Positions 36,301-48,266 of a stretch of DNA of 64,000 nucleotides are shown here, piece after piece. Position 1 is the stretch's first letter; each line of letters opens with the position of its first letter. The DNA is from Rhizopus sp. PT2906 (Eukaryota > Mucoromycota > Mucoromycetes > Mucorales > Rhizopodaceae), in the NCBI GenBank assembly GCA_025529335.1, contig JAMYHX010000096.1, positions 1 to 64,000 of the forward strand, written 5' to 3'. The position numbers and the translations under genes are program-made. The notes beneath the pieces are model-generated. The model made no database searches, was not told the origin of the DNA, and saw nothing but the letters and a program-made list of their open reading frames with translations.

Positions 36301-36742
36301 TTGGGGTTTACGATGGGAATCACTTTTTTTGCAGGTGGTGGGACATAGGATCTATTGGGTGCCATATTGCTATAAGCAGCGACAGGTACAGGATACTGAG
36401 GGTAAAACTAGAGAGAATTTCAGGGTTAGTCAAAAAAATTCCCCGACTAGGGTTTTAACTTACAGGCATAAATTGAGGTGACCAGGTGGCGGTGGTTGTT
36501 GCAGGAATATTTTGGGATGACTGAGCCATATTGGGAGAAGCGTTTTTCTTGGTATAATTCACGTTTGAAGGAGAAGCATGTACAGGGGATACTTGATGCT
36601 GTTGAGGTGATTGTTGTTGTTGTTGTAATTGAGGAGATTGCTGAATCTTGGGTGATCTATGGTGAGATGAGGATGGTGCGATTGAAGGCTGAAGGTGAGG
36701 AGAAGTAGAAGAAGAAGGTTGAGTGGATGATTGTTGTGATGG

Positions 36743-36779
<37 letters not shown>

Positions 36780-37814
36780 GGATACTGTTGATATGATACA
36801 ATGTTATTACTGCTGTTTGTGCTATTAGTAGAAGTAGTACTGCTATTATGATTATTGCTAGTATTATTATTGCTGCTATTATTGTTGTGATTGTTATTAT
36901 TATTATTATTATAGTAGCTGTTTTGCTGAGATCCTGTGGATTTATTGTAACCATTCTTATAATTTCCGTTGTGTCTATTATTATTATAATAACGATTATT
37001 ATTGTTGTTATTATTATTCGAAAAATCTCCTTGGTTAAAATCTCTACGAGGCGCGTAAGGTTGGGTAAATAATCTAGCATCATTGGTAGTACGAGTTGAT
37101 CTGGGTATCTCTGTTTTTGGCTGCTGTTGCTGTTGGGATCTGAATTGCGAACGATTCTTTTTGATAAAGGATGAATAAGAATATAATAAAGAAATATAAT
37201 TTACTTACCAAAGTAGCATCTGTAGCAGGCAAACTGCCAAATTGAACTTCTTTTAAAACTGGGATATCTCCGGTTTTATTATTAGATCCGTTAGCTGTAC
37301 TCGCCGGAGTATAAGCTTGATTGATAGATCCAAACTGGATATTAGCTATAAAGAAGTTAGGATCGTTAGGATAGAATAAGAACAAAATCTTACTTGTCTC
37401 AGTAGGTGGAGCCATTGGTAGCTGTACACTTGGTTTTTTATAGTTGTTATATGTGCTATCTTTTGATTTATACCTAAAAGACAAGGAAAAAAAAAAGAAA
37501 AAAAAAGAAAAAAAAAGAAAAAAGGAAAAGTGATGAGTAAGAGAAAGAGAAAAGAGAGATGACAAAAAAGAAAGAGAAACTTACATGTTGGAAGAATAAG
37601 TTCTCTTGAAGGAACCATGACCATGGGTCAAAGAAGAGGAATAAGTAGATGAATTCTTGAATTCCGTTTGTTGATCACTGCTTGGTGCACCTTCTACTCT
37701 TTGCTGCTGTTGCTGCGGTTGTGAAGGATTTCTAGGATAGTTAGGCCGAGCTGCTTGAGCATAGTTAAATTTGTTCGGTCTAACGTTTTCACTATTATGT
37801 ATAGCTTTGTTCAT
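33308..37814 (-). CDS. TIF4631: translation initiation factor eIF4G
   Basis: A large minus-strand gene. The start at 37814 opens a Gln/Asn-rich N-terminus with a conserved VQFGSL/IQFGSI pair. Then come low-complexity Asn and Gln runs (36600-37080), a Glu/Arg/Lys-rich charged helix (35830-36150), and an eIF4E-binding-like motif KYIYSVEFLKLF near 35600. The MIF4G domain follows (RKVKALLNKLTIEKFDSISEQI, then ISSRVKFMIQ; about 34440-35130). After QNWVPRN comes a Ser/Asn linker and a C-terminal MA3 domain (33308-33720). The order is that of fungal eIF4G. It scaffolds eIF4E, eIF4A and PABP on capped mRNA. Introns lie at about 36406-36463, 34386-34437 and 33621-33679, with more near the 5' end at about 37150-37210, 37350-37395 and 37475-37583. 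Confidence 0.93.
36739..36777. repeat. GTT/CAA trinucleotide run inside eIF4G
   Basis: A GTT-type trinucleotide run on the plus strand encodes about 11 consecutive Gln in eIF4G on the minus strand. A neighbouring ATT/Asn-rich stretch at about 36840-37020 encodes Asn runs. Both make the N-terminal tail prion-like in composition. Confidence 0.7.
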
Positions 37815-37866
37815 AATATTCCGAAGTAAATTGGATAAAGAAGAAAAGAAGAAAAAAATTATCCTC

Positions 37867-37900
37867 ACGCACACTCACTCACTCACTCACTCACTCACTC
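37867..37900. repeat. ACTC tetranucleotide microsatellite
   Basis: About eight tandem ACTC units lie in the 5' leader or promoter of eIF4G, 50-85 bases upstream of its start codon. Length variation between strains is likely. Confidence 0.85.
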
Positions 37901-38929
37901 GGGACGAAATCATTCAATCAATGACGATTCACTCTCAAACATTGTATTATAACTCAGCTTTGCACAAACCACAAAGGCTTGTTTTTCTTTTTTCTTTTCG
38001 ATTTAACCTCCGTTAGTTAATTTTGATTGGACAATGACCATGTATATAGACACCTGAGCTTTTACAAGTCGTTGACAGTTGAATGAGTCTGATAAATGCA
38101 TCTATTTAGATCATTTGATGATTACTTTATTTTATGCAATTATATGATACAATTATGCTAGCATTGATTATGAGAAAGGATGTATCGTATGTCACTGTAG
38201 TTTCTTCATATATCAACTAAGAATCTATTATAATCTATCTCATATCACACTGTAGAATCCCTTAATTATATGCATAATACACATTAAATGATCTACAACT
38301 AATAAAAATACATTCTCTCTTCATTTTCTTTTATATGTAAAGCTATACAATGAAGCAAAATATGTATAGTGTATACTATCAAAAAAAGAGTACACATTAT
38401 TAAAAAGCACTACTCTTTGTCTACACTAGACTCTCTTCACAGTGGCTTAATACCATGTGGGGACAAGCTTGATATTTGTGAATCATGCATATGTATGAAT
38501 TGCCCAATCAAAAGGCAGTGAATAATACCTTTAATGGTATAACAAGACGTATGATGACTTTACTACGCCCCAGAAGACAAGGTCATTTGCCCAAAAATAG
38601 ACATGAGAGGAAAGATAGCCTTAATTCAAATGATAAAATATGGTTGCGCTGTATCGAAGAAGATTATAAAGATACATTTTTTTTTTCAATAACAATTAAC
38701 ATTTTAGTTAGTTTTCTATACCTTTGTTATTTAAAAGACAGCATAAAATGAGTTTGTATTTCTGATATACATATATAAATGATGTAGTCATCACTTATGA
38801 ATAACACGTAGCTGAAAAAGTTGTTAGAGACTTTATATAAATAGTCTGATCTTGGCTTCTTTGGACCAAAGTAAGACCAGCTATTCCCCAACAAGCGCTA
38901 AGGTATATTTTACTCTTTACTCTTGTAAG

Positions 38930-39145
38930 AAACTAATATGTAGTGTTATAGATTGCCCATCGAAGCTAACTTGGTGTTGGCTAGGGATAGTTTGGTTCTT
39001 ACCAAACTTTGGTCCCGTACACTCCTTCAACCTCTTTCGTTCCTTTGGCCACTCTCTCCTGCTCACTTTTTCTCTTTTTCCTTCTTCTCCGGGATGGTTA
39101 TCGCCAGCCCAACCCAGGATGCACTTCGGGTAAGATATTGATTAC
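38930..39145 (+). mobile_element. possible LINE reverse-transcriptase C-terminal relic
   Basis: A plus-strand frame reads LPIEANLVLARDSLVLTKLW and continues as a Leu/Pro/Ser-rich stretch. This resembles the region after the fingers/palm of non-LTR retrotransposon reverse transcriptases, where a hydrophobic block ending in SKLWHVLR-like sequence precedes the thumb. It is more GC-rich than its flanks and has no start or intact downstream domain. The match is by eye and short. Confidence 0.4.
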
Positions 39146-39706
39146 TTCTTTATAATTTTACTCACTTTTCTTGCTTCTCTTTTTTTTCTTTTATAAATCC
39201 TCTTCTTTATAATGTAAGTATTTAATATCAATGTAAATAACGGATTTATTAATCATTTCTTTATTCATCCTTTTGCTTCTGATGGGTTCTCTTTTATTAT
39301 TATTTATTGTTTCTTTTATCAGTGAATAAAGTGTAAAGTGTAGGCTCAAGTAGAATAAGGGCTAATTGTCGGTATTTAAATTTTCCACTGTATGTCATCA
39401 GTTTCCACTCTCTGCCAGTAACAGGAACAGAAAATAGTACAAGAAGAAGGAAAAGGAAAAAGATGTAAAAAATGACTTTTTAAGCAATTCAATCAATAGG
39501 AAAACCCTCGTATTATCCTTGACGTCTTACGCGTTGATCTAAACTTTCCCTTTTCACCCCATTTTGCACCCAGCCGTACGCTTTTATTTTTTTTTTTCCA
39601 ATAAAAATTATATTCGTCTTTCTTCCTTTCTTCAAAGGCACTCCCATATTTTGCACGCGCGCAATATACAGAAAAACCGATCCTTTACAAGCCAATTTTT
39701 TATATA

Positions 39707-40306
39707 ATGGATCCCAAGCTATTTGCAGCGGCTGCACAGCAAGGCATGTTCAATAACCAACAAAACCCTCAAAATCCCAACTTGATAATGCCCTTTCAAC
39801 AACAAACACAGCAAGATTTACAACAATTCAGTCAACTGAATAATCCAGGAATGGCATTCAATCCTGCTGTCTTTGGTGGCGCTTTATCACTTGGTCAAAA
39901 CGACTTGATGAACTTTGACCAAACAGACCTTGGCGGTTTGAGTAACTTTAACCCAAACTTGATGAATTTGGCTGCATCTTTACAGCAACAACCACAATTA
40001 CGTCAAACCATTCAACCACAAGCAGTGTATACGCCTCAGAATATGCTTGGATTTCAACAAGGAAACAATCAAGGTATATACATATATAATTCATAGAGCG
40101 TTCTTTTTTCCAACTCTTTGTCTCTTCCCCTTTCCTAGGTACTCCACTTCAGTTTCAAAATAGAGGACTATACCAAAATAATGGCAATGTAATGGCCAAT
40201 ACTCCTCAAGCAATCCTGCTTCAACAGCAGCAGCAACAACAACAACAACAGCAACAGCAACAGCAGCAAGAACAAGCAGCATTAGCTTTGAACAGAGGTT
40301 GGTTTC

Positions 40307-40338
<32 letters not shown>

Positions 40339-42786
40339 AGGTGCTTATATTTTCTAAAGCCAAGCAATCACCAAGTCAATCTCCAGCATTAAACAGCACA
40401 CATTTTCCAGGAACGAATACTGGATCTCCCGTTATAAACAACAATTCCCAAATGGCTGGAGCAAGATTAGGATCTGAATATACAGGTATGTCTGCAAAAT
40501 TAGAGTAGAATAAGGGGAAATGGTAATCTGTTGCAAACTCAGGTTCATCAATGGGACCCATGATTGGATCGCCAAGACAAAATTTCCAACAGGGTAGCGG
40601 CATCTCACCATCACCGCAAATGGCGCGTGTCATTCCTTCCCAGGCAGCAAACAGATATATGCAACAACTAAATGCTCAGCAGCAACAGGCAATGTTACAA
40701 CAAGGCATGTCACCAGCTATGAGTAATTCTCCCATGTCCTTTGCGGCTGCACAGGTAACTAAAAGAGTATAGTCGAGGAAGTGCTGTTATTGACTATATA
40801 AAAAAGGAAATGGATAACCAAACACCCAAAGCTTACAATGCTATACCAAGCTATATGCAACAAATACCAATGCAAACTCATGCTTCGCCTGCACCTCGAC
40901 ATGCACCCACGCCCGGAAGCACTCGATCAACACCTCGACAGCAGCATCAACAACTTGAAGGGACAAGCACTCCACAAATGAGCCCTGCCAGACAGGCATC
41001 TATGAGACAATCTTCGGTAGATACACCTGTTGGTACAACTGCAACACCCTCTCCAAAGGCTTCCCCTAGTCAGTCTGATTCAGCATCCATTGGACAAGGC
41101 ATAATAGCTGAGAAAGAAGCTTCGCAGCCACCTCAACATAATCAACAGTTACAGGAGCAACAGACACGTCAGCAAACACCTAACCAACAACCTTCCACTC
41201 CACAACAAGCACAGATTAGTACGGCTTCCCAAGGATCTCCAGTACAGGCAACATATATACCAAAGACGCGCAACGTTGAAACGTATGGTGGTATCGACCT
41301 AAAGTACTTTGATAAATTTGAAATTAAACCACCTGTACCGCATCTTGGAGAACTCGGTGTTATTGACATCCAGGCATTGACTCTATCCCTTAAATCTGGG
41401 ATGAAAATGGAAGTGACAAATGCTTTGAACATACTAACCGTGTTGACCGTTCAACCAAACATACAACAGCAGCAAGCTCCCAATCTTCCACTCGCACAGT
41501 GCGATGATCTTTTGGACACTTTATTGGATTACTTGGAGCAGGATATCTTGGGTACATATAAACGCTTTCAGTTAGATGATGACGAAAACCCCAATGAAAC
41601 TGAAGATGGAACGAAGAAAGGAGAGATATTAAATGAACTTACATACGCTGACCTATTTGATATGTCCTTGGATGAAATGAAAAGCTTGATTCCTCAGTTA
41701 GAAGACAGTACTTCGGACGTATGGATATCCTTACGGGAAAGGTGTCTATGTATCTTCAACATCTTGAGAAACCTATCATTTATGAATGATAATATTGAAT
41801 ACTTGGCAAGACATCGTCGATTTTCTGAGCTGATGATTGATATCATCAACAAGACAACACAAATCAAATCGATAGACGGGCGGGACACATTGGGAAAGGA
41901 AGCATGGTTCTCTGGTGTTCGCCGAATGGACACCCTGGATTTCCGCAAAAGTATACTCATCATCTTTTCAAACATTGCTACGTTCGTTAGCCTTTGTGAA
42001 ACAAGGCTAGCTGCTACTTTTGTCCGACTGATTCATGATTTCTTGATCCACGGCCCTGATACATATTATGCTCTCTTATCAATCGAGACATGGTCTAAAT
42101 TCTCTGTAAACTATAGCAACCGCCAGCTGTTGCATACCCTTTATACTTCAAATTCTGAAATAGCTCGATTAATAGAAGATATTTGGCTGGAGCTAACCTC
42201 TGTGATCCTTCGAGAATACTTTTCATCAGATGGAAGAGTGATGCATGCGATGACATCAAATCAACTTGCTTCATTGGAGCTGGCTGTGATTGCACTATAC
42301 AACATTTTGATTATTGTGGAAAACAACACTCTAAAGCAGGAGCTTGCGCTGCGTAATAAGAATTTAGGAATGATGCTATTCAGATTATGCATGACTTTAG
42401 CAGAGTCAGGAAACCCACAATTTGGACTTGTTACAAAACGGGGCATGGAGATACTACGTTCTATAATATGTGGTGGTGATGGTTCACGAAAACGACCATT
42501 GAATCAGCAACAACAGCAACAGCAACAGCAACAACAACAACAGACGCAGCCGATGCAGCTGATGCAATCAAACCCATCTTTAGAGATATTATCACCGTAT
42601 AAGCCTGAAGCAAGCAAGAAAGAAGAATCTCAGTACTCTCTATCAGAAATTGCCAGCCGTATACTAGATATGCCTGCTGTTCGTGAAAGGCTAATGATTT
42701 CAATGCTAAAACCAACGACTGATCCAGAAATTCTTCGAGACCTGTCTGAAATTGTTACAATGATAGACGATGAAAACACTGTATAA
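39707..42786 (+). CDS. SWI1/BAF250-like SWI/SNF chromatin remodelling subunit
   Basis: Five exons (39707-40073, 40139-40297, 40360-40485, 40543-40754, 40807-42786) encode about 950 residues. The N-terminal 450 residues are Gln/Asn/Pro-rich with a long polyGln run (about 40217-40270). The C-terminal half has the SWI1/BAF250 signature: ETYGGIDLKYFDKFEIK, a block GVIDIQALTLSLKSGMKMEV then ALNILTVL, and armadillo-like helices (WISLRERCLCIFNILRNLSF; RKSILIIFSNIATFVSLCET). No ARID DNA-binding domain is visible between the tail and the helical core. By family it is a scaffold of the SWI/SNF complex. Intron 2 carries a 27-nt A tract. Exon 5 uses an AAG acceptor. Confidence 0.8.
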
Positions 42787-43027
42787 AATCCTCATTTTTT
42801 ACCCCCTTTTTATAATTACACATCCATTTCAACTCTATAACATTCTCTTGTCATTACATTTGCTTCCTTTATTTCTTTTTATATAATCCTTTCTTTTAAT
42901 AATGGGCTATTTAACCCTTCTTTTGGCGTATTAAAGGCACTGCAGACGGAAAAGTTTAGCGGAATTTACACTGATTTATTCATGGTGACTTTATATGTGT
43001 GTTTGACCCATTTTTTCTTTGTGAAGC

Positions 43028-46000
43028 ATGTCAATAACTGAAGATGATCCCAATGTTTATTTTATGGAAATGAACGTTCCTGAAGTTCGCGCTTTGGAGC
43101 AAAAGATGCGGTAATTGAGATACTGATGGAGTATTTATAAGTACTGATGGCCAATATACAGAACCGAAATAGAGACAAGAAAGAAAGAACTTCGGTCAAT
43201 GGTTGGGTACATATAGCAAACAACAGTTTCACAATAAAGTAATAACAGCAGTACATAGCGAGCAATATCTCGAGCTCATGTCTGCAGCCGATGCTATTAT
43301 TACAATGAGACAACATACACAGACAATTCAGGCCAACATCTGTCGTTTGCAGGCAGCTTGTAATGTAGACGAAATAAAAAGCAATATTTCAACCAAAAAA
43401 AGTAAGCAAATATATGCTTAACATTCAACAGTGAGCTAACATGTCATAAACAGCACGAGTTGACAACGAGCGTCAACATATCTATTTGATAGCCTCGCTT
43501 ATAAAATGCCTAGCTGATGTACCAGAACAGGTATGATTATCATGTAAAAAACATTAGAACAAGCTATTTATTCCTATAGATATGGCACGCGCTTGAAAAT
43601 CATCGATACCTTCACGCCAGTCGCCTATTCACCTTGGCAAAAGTAGTTCATGAATACCTTGAAGAAGAAAAAAAGACAGAATCAGATATTGAGACCAAGT
43701 TCCCGATCATACAGAGTCAATGGGACGCTGTCAGCGCCTTTGAGCCACAAATCTTGCAAAGATCTCTTCAACATCTTCAATCATCAGAACAGACGTCAGA
43801 GGTAGTTGATATGTTTTCTGATTGATATGTATTTTTTTTCTTATCAAAAGTATAGCATTTAGCCGAGACTTTGATAGGATTAATGCTTTTGAATGAATCT
43901 TCCTACAAGGATATCCTGGAACACCTTTTGAAGATGCGAATGAATGCGATTCATGATTTACTTCAGCATAGACCCAAGAAATCAGATAACCTAAGCAACC
44001 TTATTGCGCGTCAATTGAAGAACATTGTTGTCATTTTCAAGCAAACACTTATTCAAGTTGATTCTATATTTCTTTCAAAGCATGAGACAAATATGACCCT
44101 TATAGAATCTTATGTATCATATCTTAAAAAGACTTTTTTAATACCATCAGCTAGTAGTCATGGAAATGGCACGCCTTCACAGCCGCCCGTCACGCGCTTA
44201 CTTTCACCCAGTTCAAATGTACATCTCATTGTACGCTATTTACCAGAGGCTATACAGAACTATCGGCCTGATTTTGACGCTGGTAACCCACTTGTAGCAT
44301 CAGATATTCAGCAATTGACTACAGAATGGATCAATAATGTTGAACTATTACTAAAAGAATGTCTACCTGAAGTATTAATGGCATTAAGCACCGAGAAGGC
44401 TTTAACTGATACACAATTACGACTTTGGATTTCGCTGCAAGATGACGAAAATGCAAAAAATCAAGTTCAGGACTGGGAGATAGTCTCCCATGATCTACTG
44501 CTAAACAACTACTCTATCTGGAAATCATCATTAAGAGACATCTTTATCGATCGGGCAAAGGCTATTATTGACAAGCAGTTAAGCATACTTTCTGATCAGC
44601 CAGAATTGGATGTTTGGCACACCATCGTGCCTGATAATAGTAAAGAGAACGCCGCAAACGCCATTCCTGTTTCAATAGGCATATGGCCAGGTGTTCAAAA
44701 TAAGCCCTCGCAGCTATTTTCACTTCCAAGCATTTCATCGCAAAAAGAGCTGCAGGAATTCAGATTATCGCTGACAGAAACAGTCAATGATAGAACTGAT
44801 GTTCTAAGAAAACTGCAGCATCTTTTTGATACGCTGCTTTCGGATCTGCGAAAGGATGTACTAACTCAAGTTGAGCTACGTGAAAACGATGGATTTTATT
44901 GCCAAGAGTAACTAAATTTCATGCAAATTTTCGCTCTAATCACTAACGACTTGTACTCATTAGGGATAGCAATAGCCTTAAATCATATTTTCAAAACAAA
45001 TGCTATGAATCTGTAATTGCCTATTCATCTGGTCTAAAAGCACTTTTGAAACGTATAGACCAATGGTCAGATAAGAAAGCAGGTACTAAAGCCAGAGATG
45101 CACGTGTGTGTGAACAATAATACTGATAGGTCCACCCCCCTAAAAGCAAGTAATATAGCAATAGTTATTGGTAGGCTTGCTCGAAATATTGCCTTATCTT
45201 CAAAAGAATTACCAAAGGCATTGGCACTTTCTGCTGAGACATTACCTATATTTGTTTTACGGAATGATGTTAGTAAAGGCAAGTTTTTTTACAATAATAA
45301 TAATATGTAGCTATGAATGCTTACCATTAAAGAAATATAGATGAAAAGTATGCTAAAGCGCAGGATGAACTATTGGATACCTTTCACATAGCTCATGAAC
45401 CTTGGTTATCATTGGTAGAATCAAAATTTACCAAGAATCTAGAAGAAATTTTACAAGGAACAAAATGGAAGGATGAATGTGTTTCATTATGGGAAAGTAA
45501 GTCATTCACCTTTAAAAAAGCTAAAAAGCTAAAAATATCTTATCACTTGTAGATGTAGAAGAAGATACTAAGCTTCCAACTCAGGCGACAGGAGCCATAA
45601 CACGACTTATGTTTTCTATCTGTGAAGATATACAGCGCATCAATAGTTCCATGCTTGATCAGACGATTATGAAAAAATTGAGACAAACACTGTACAAGAA
45701 AGCGAGCGCAATGTTTGAAGCTATTTTAAGCAGCAAAGATTTTGAGATAACAGAACAAGGCTCGTTACAAATGATATTTGATTTCCTTTTTATAAAATCA
45801 ATCTTACAGCAAGATGAAGATAAGAATTCTTTATCCAAAAGCGACAAAACACTAGATATGCTACAGGACAAGGTAAAAAGCGCATGAGCATTTTACGGCC
45901 AATTCTCATTAAGCTTTAATAACAAACTAGGTGGATCCTATCAATTGGGAAAGCTATAAGCCACATATAGAATCTTGTGTTGATGGATTCTGCATCAAAC

Positions 46001-46202
46001 AGTCCTTGTTATTCGGCGTATTGACCAATGCCGGAAGTGCCACATATGAAAGGTAAAACAAATGAAATTAAACAAGCGTGTAATGACAAACTGATGACAT
46101 TTTATTAGAGCTCGCAAAATTGTAACAGAAAAACAAAAAGTTCAATCGAACATTTTGATAATGCCTAAAGGAAAAGCTTTTATAAAAAGTCTACTAAACT
46201 AA
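43028..46202 (+). CDS. COG1: conserved oligomeric Golgi complex subunit 1
   Basis: About ten exons encode some 850 residues. The N-terminus has the COG1/VPS51 helix: EMNVPEVRALEQKMR then TEIETRKKELRSMVG, then YSKQQFHNKVITAVHSEQYL, MSAADAIITMRQHTQTIQAN and further helices (HALENHRYLHASRLFTLAK). The long exon 43864-44910 is all-helical. Later exons continue through GAITRLMFSICEDIQRINSS and the end KAFIKSLLN. COG1 belongs to lobe A of the COG tether, which retains Golgi glycosyltransferases by guiding retrograde vesicles. Introns of about 50-60 nt fall at about 43111-43162, 43402-43453, 43532-43580, 43802-43854, 44909-44963, and four or more downstream. Confidence 0.85.
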
Positions 46203-46333
46203 GCAAAATATATATATCATACGCATGCTTCGCGTGCAATCCTAGTTTAAATCATAATATCCATCTGTGTCTTTATAAAAGCCGATGTTTTTCTACTTTT
46301 TAACGCGTTTAACAACAACAATTCTCTTTCCTA

Positions 46334-46573
46334 ATGCAGTTCCAGTATTTGCTGCCTTTGTTTGTTACACTTGTTCTAGTTCACAAAATTACTGCTAACG
46401 ATATTCCATCTTATCCAACACTTCATCAATGTAAGTAGAATATATTACTACGACTTAAACATCCGATTCTCATCCTGTAAAAAGTATGTGGCCAGAATAT
46501 AGTGTGCGGAAAAGATTTATACTGCAGAAGATATAATGGGGCTACATATGGCACTTGTGAATATCCTCATTAG
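46334..46573 (+). CDS. small secreted cysteine-rich protein, 61 residues
   Basis: Two exons (46334-46430 and 46485-46573) around a 54-nt intron with a GTAAGT donor and a CGACTTAAAC-type branch region. The protein has a clear signal peptide (MQFQYLLPLFVTLVLVHKITA, cleavage likely after ITA) and a mature part of about 40 residues. The mature part has four Cys (LCGQNIVCGKDLYCRRYNG, then YGTCEYPH), so probably two disulfides. It has no resemblance I can name; the layout is that of small secreted effectors or peptide toxins/hydrophilic surface peptides in fungi. It lies between COG1 and the convergent chitin deacetylase gene. It is too short for ORF-based calling, and the exact splice fits both frames. 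Function is unknown. Confidence 0.7.
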
Positions 46574-46792
46574 GACCCCCTCAATGTCACCGAGTGCAGC
46601 AGTGTTTTCGTTTTAGTAAAACATAAATAAATGTTGGAGCATCTGATGCTAAATACATTTCTATGTTGTGTTTTTATTAAGTGCGGAGACTTATATACAA
46701 ATGAGTAATACGTAAAATACATTGTTAATGTGTCTATGTTAGATAAATGGGTTTGTGTATTCATTAAATTGATAATAAAACTCTATTCAAGT

Positions 46793-48266
46793 TTAGAAAA
46801 GATAACTGGCAATAGCAGCAGCCATTAAGAAAGCACCAGCACCAACAGACTTGGAAGAAGCAGAATTGACGGCGACATTGTTGCTAACATTGACAGTTGA
46901 AGAAGGAGCAGCTTCGGAAGTTTGTGAAGCAGGAGTGGCAGAAGCAAGAGTGGCAGAAGCAGTAGAGCCAAGAGTAATAGTTGTAGAAGTACCATCGTCG
47001 GATGATGTTGATGTAGAGTTGGTGGTCGAGCTGTTAGAAACAGGATTAGGGTTGGCAGCAGTGGGGTAGACCCAGTTAGTTTCCCAATAAGGTTGAGAGA
47101 TGTTCATGCAGTGTTGGATTGTGTTTACGTTGAAAGTTTCTTGGAGCTTAGGTAACCACTTTTCGGTCATCTTGACAGTTGCATTATTAAGTTCATGTTC
47201 AAGGACGATGTGGCCGTGAGTTTCCTTTCCGCTTTGTTGAGACTTGATCCATCCTTCAAAGTAGCCATCAACCTTTGAGGGAGACAAGTTTCCTCCACCA
47301 TCACCAGGCATGTTCCAGTCGTTGGTGTCTTCATCCCAAAGGATAGTTTGCATACCCATTTGCCAGGCAATGGCACGAACACGGTCATCAACATCACCAT
47401 AAGGAGGTCTCCAGCATCGGGTGGTGATACCAGTAGCTTCCTTAATGGCACGAAGAGTCCAGTAGAGTTGAGCAACTACTTGCTCATTAGTTTGAGCAGT
47501 CATTTGAGGATGAGACCAGGTGTGGACACAAAGAACGTGTCCGTCGTTAAGAGCACGTCTTGCAGCTTCAGGGTAGGTAACTACATTAGAACCAATATAC
47601 TTTCAGGAAAAAAAAATTAGTCACTGCCTTTTAAAAATCTATTTTAAGCGGTGTGAAATCACTTACGAAAAGAGTGGCCTTTTGGTTCTTGTTCTTTGCC
47701 AAAAAGTTGTAAAGTTCAGGTTCTGCGTACTTGTTAAGTTCCTCATCATCATCACTGGGATTATAAGGTCCATCATCATAGTTAAGACCCCAATCACCAG
47801 CATTAGGACACATGTAGATATCTTTGGGCAAGTAAGAAACCTTGGGAGTAACACAGTTGGAGTCTGACCACCAGCAGTAAGGATCCTTGTCGGCATCGTA
47901 TCCAGCCATATCAAGATCACCATTAGACTTGGCCTTACGGACAGGAGCTTTAGGGACCTTGGACCAGTCAATGGCTTTGATAACAGCTTTGATTTCAGGA
48001 TGTGTTGTACTGGGCTCTCCCCATGGTTCAGGATAAGCGGAGAGATTTAATGTAGTACGTGATAAGCTATCGGTGATGTTGGGTGCACCAGTAGGATAGC
48101 CAGAGTTGACACCACTAGGGACTGGGAAGTCAGGGAGCCAGGTAGGCGATTGAACAGCCAAGATACCATCTGTGGTACTTGTAGCTGAAGAACTAGTTGT
48201 AGTAGTAACGGCTGATGCAAATGAGCCTGTGGCGAGGATGAATGCACCGATTCCAGCGAGATGCAT
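46793..48266 (-). CDS. CDA: GPI-anchored chitin deacetylase
   Basis: Two exons (48266 to about 47669; 47600-46793) encode about 460 residues. A signal peptide follows the start (HLAGIGAFILATGSFASA). The NodB/CE4 catalytic domain has all five motifs: NYDDGP (motif 1), HTWSHP (motif 2, metal His pair), RPPYGDVDD (motif 3), ILWDEDTNDW (motif 4) and GHIVLEHE (motif 5). The C-terminal region is a Ser/Thr-rich stalk ending in a hydrophobic GPI signal (GAGAFLMAAAIASYLF). It converts cell-wall chitin to chitosan, which is dominant in Mucorales walls. Start is at the Met before the signal peptide; a longer in-frame start at 48338 adds an aromatic leader and is less likely. Confidence 0.92.

Larger units (their letters stand above)
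37815..39706. other. divergent intergenic region with a LINE relic
   Basis: Lies between the outward-pointing eIF4G and SWI1-like genes. A small open frame at 38485-38751 (88 codons, basic then one hydrophobic segment SITINILVSFLYLCYL) has no supporting motif. A LINE-like relic is at about 38930-39145 (listed separately). The right third is T-rich and includes the promoter of the SWI1-like gene. Confidence 0.5.

Noticed and set aside
36559..37083. Ile/Thr-rich open frame on the minus strand
   Set aside because: It is an alternative frame of the Asn/Gln-coding run of eIF4G and has no independent motif.
38485..38751. 88-codon ORF with a C-terminal hydrophobic segment
   Set aside because: No motif, no clear context and ordinary intergenic composition; kept only as a note.
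47348..47620. Plus-strand frames across the chitin deacetylase
   Set aside because: Antisense of the catalytic exon, no family match.
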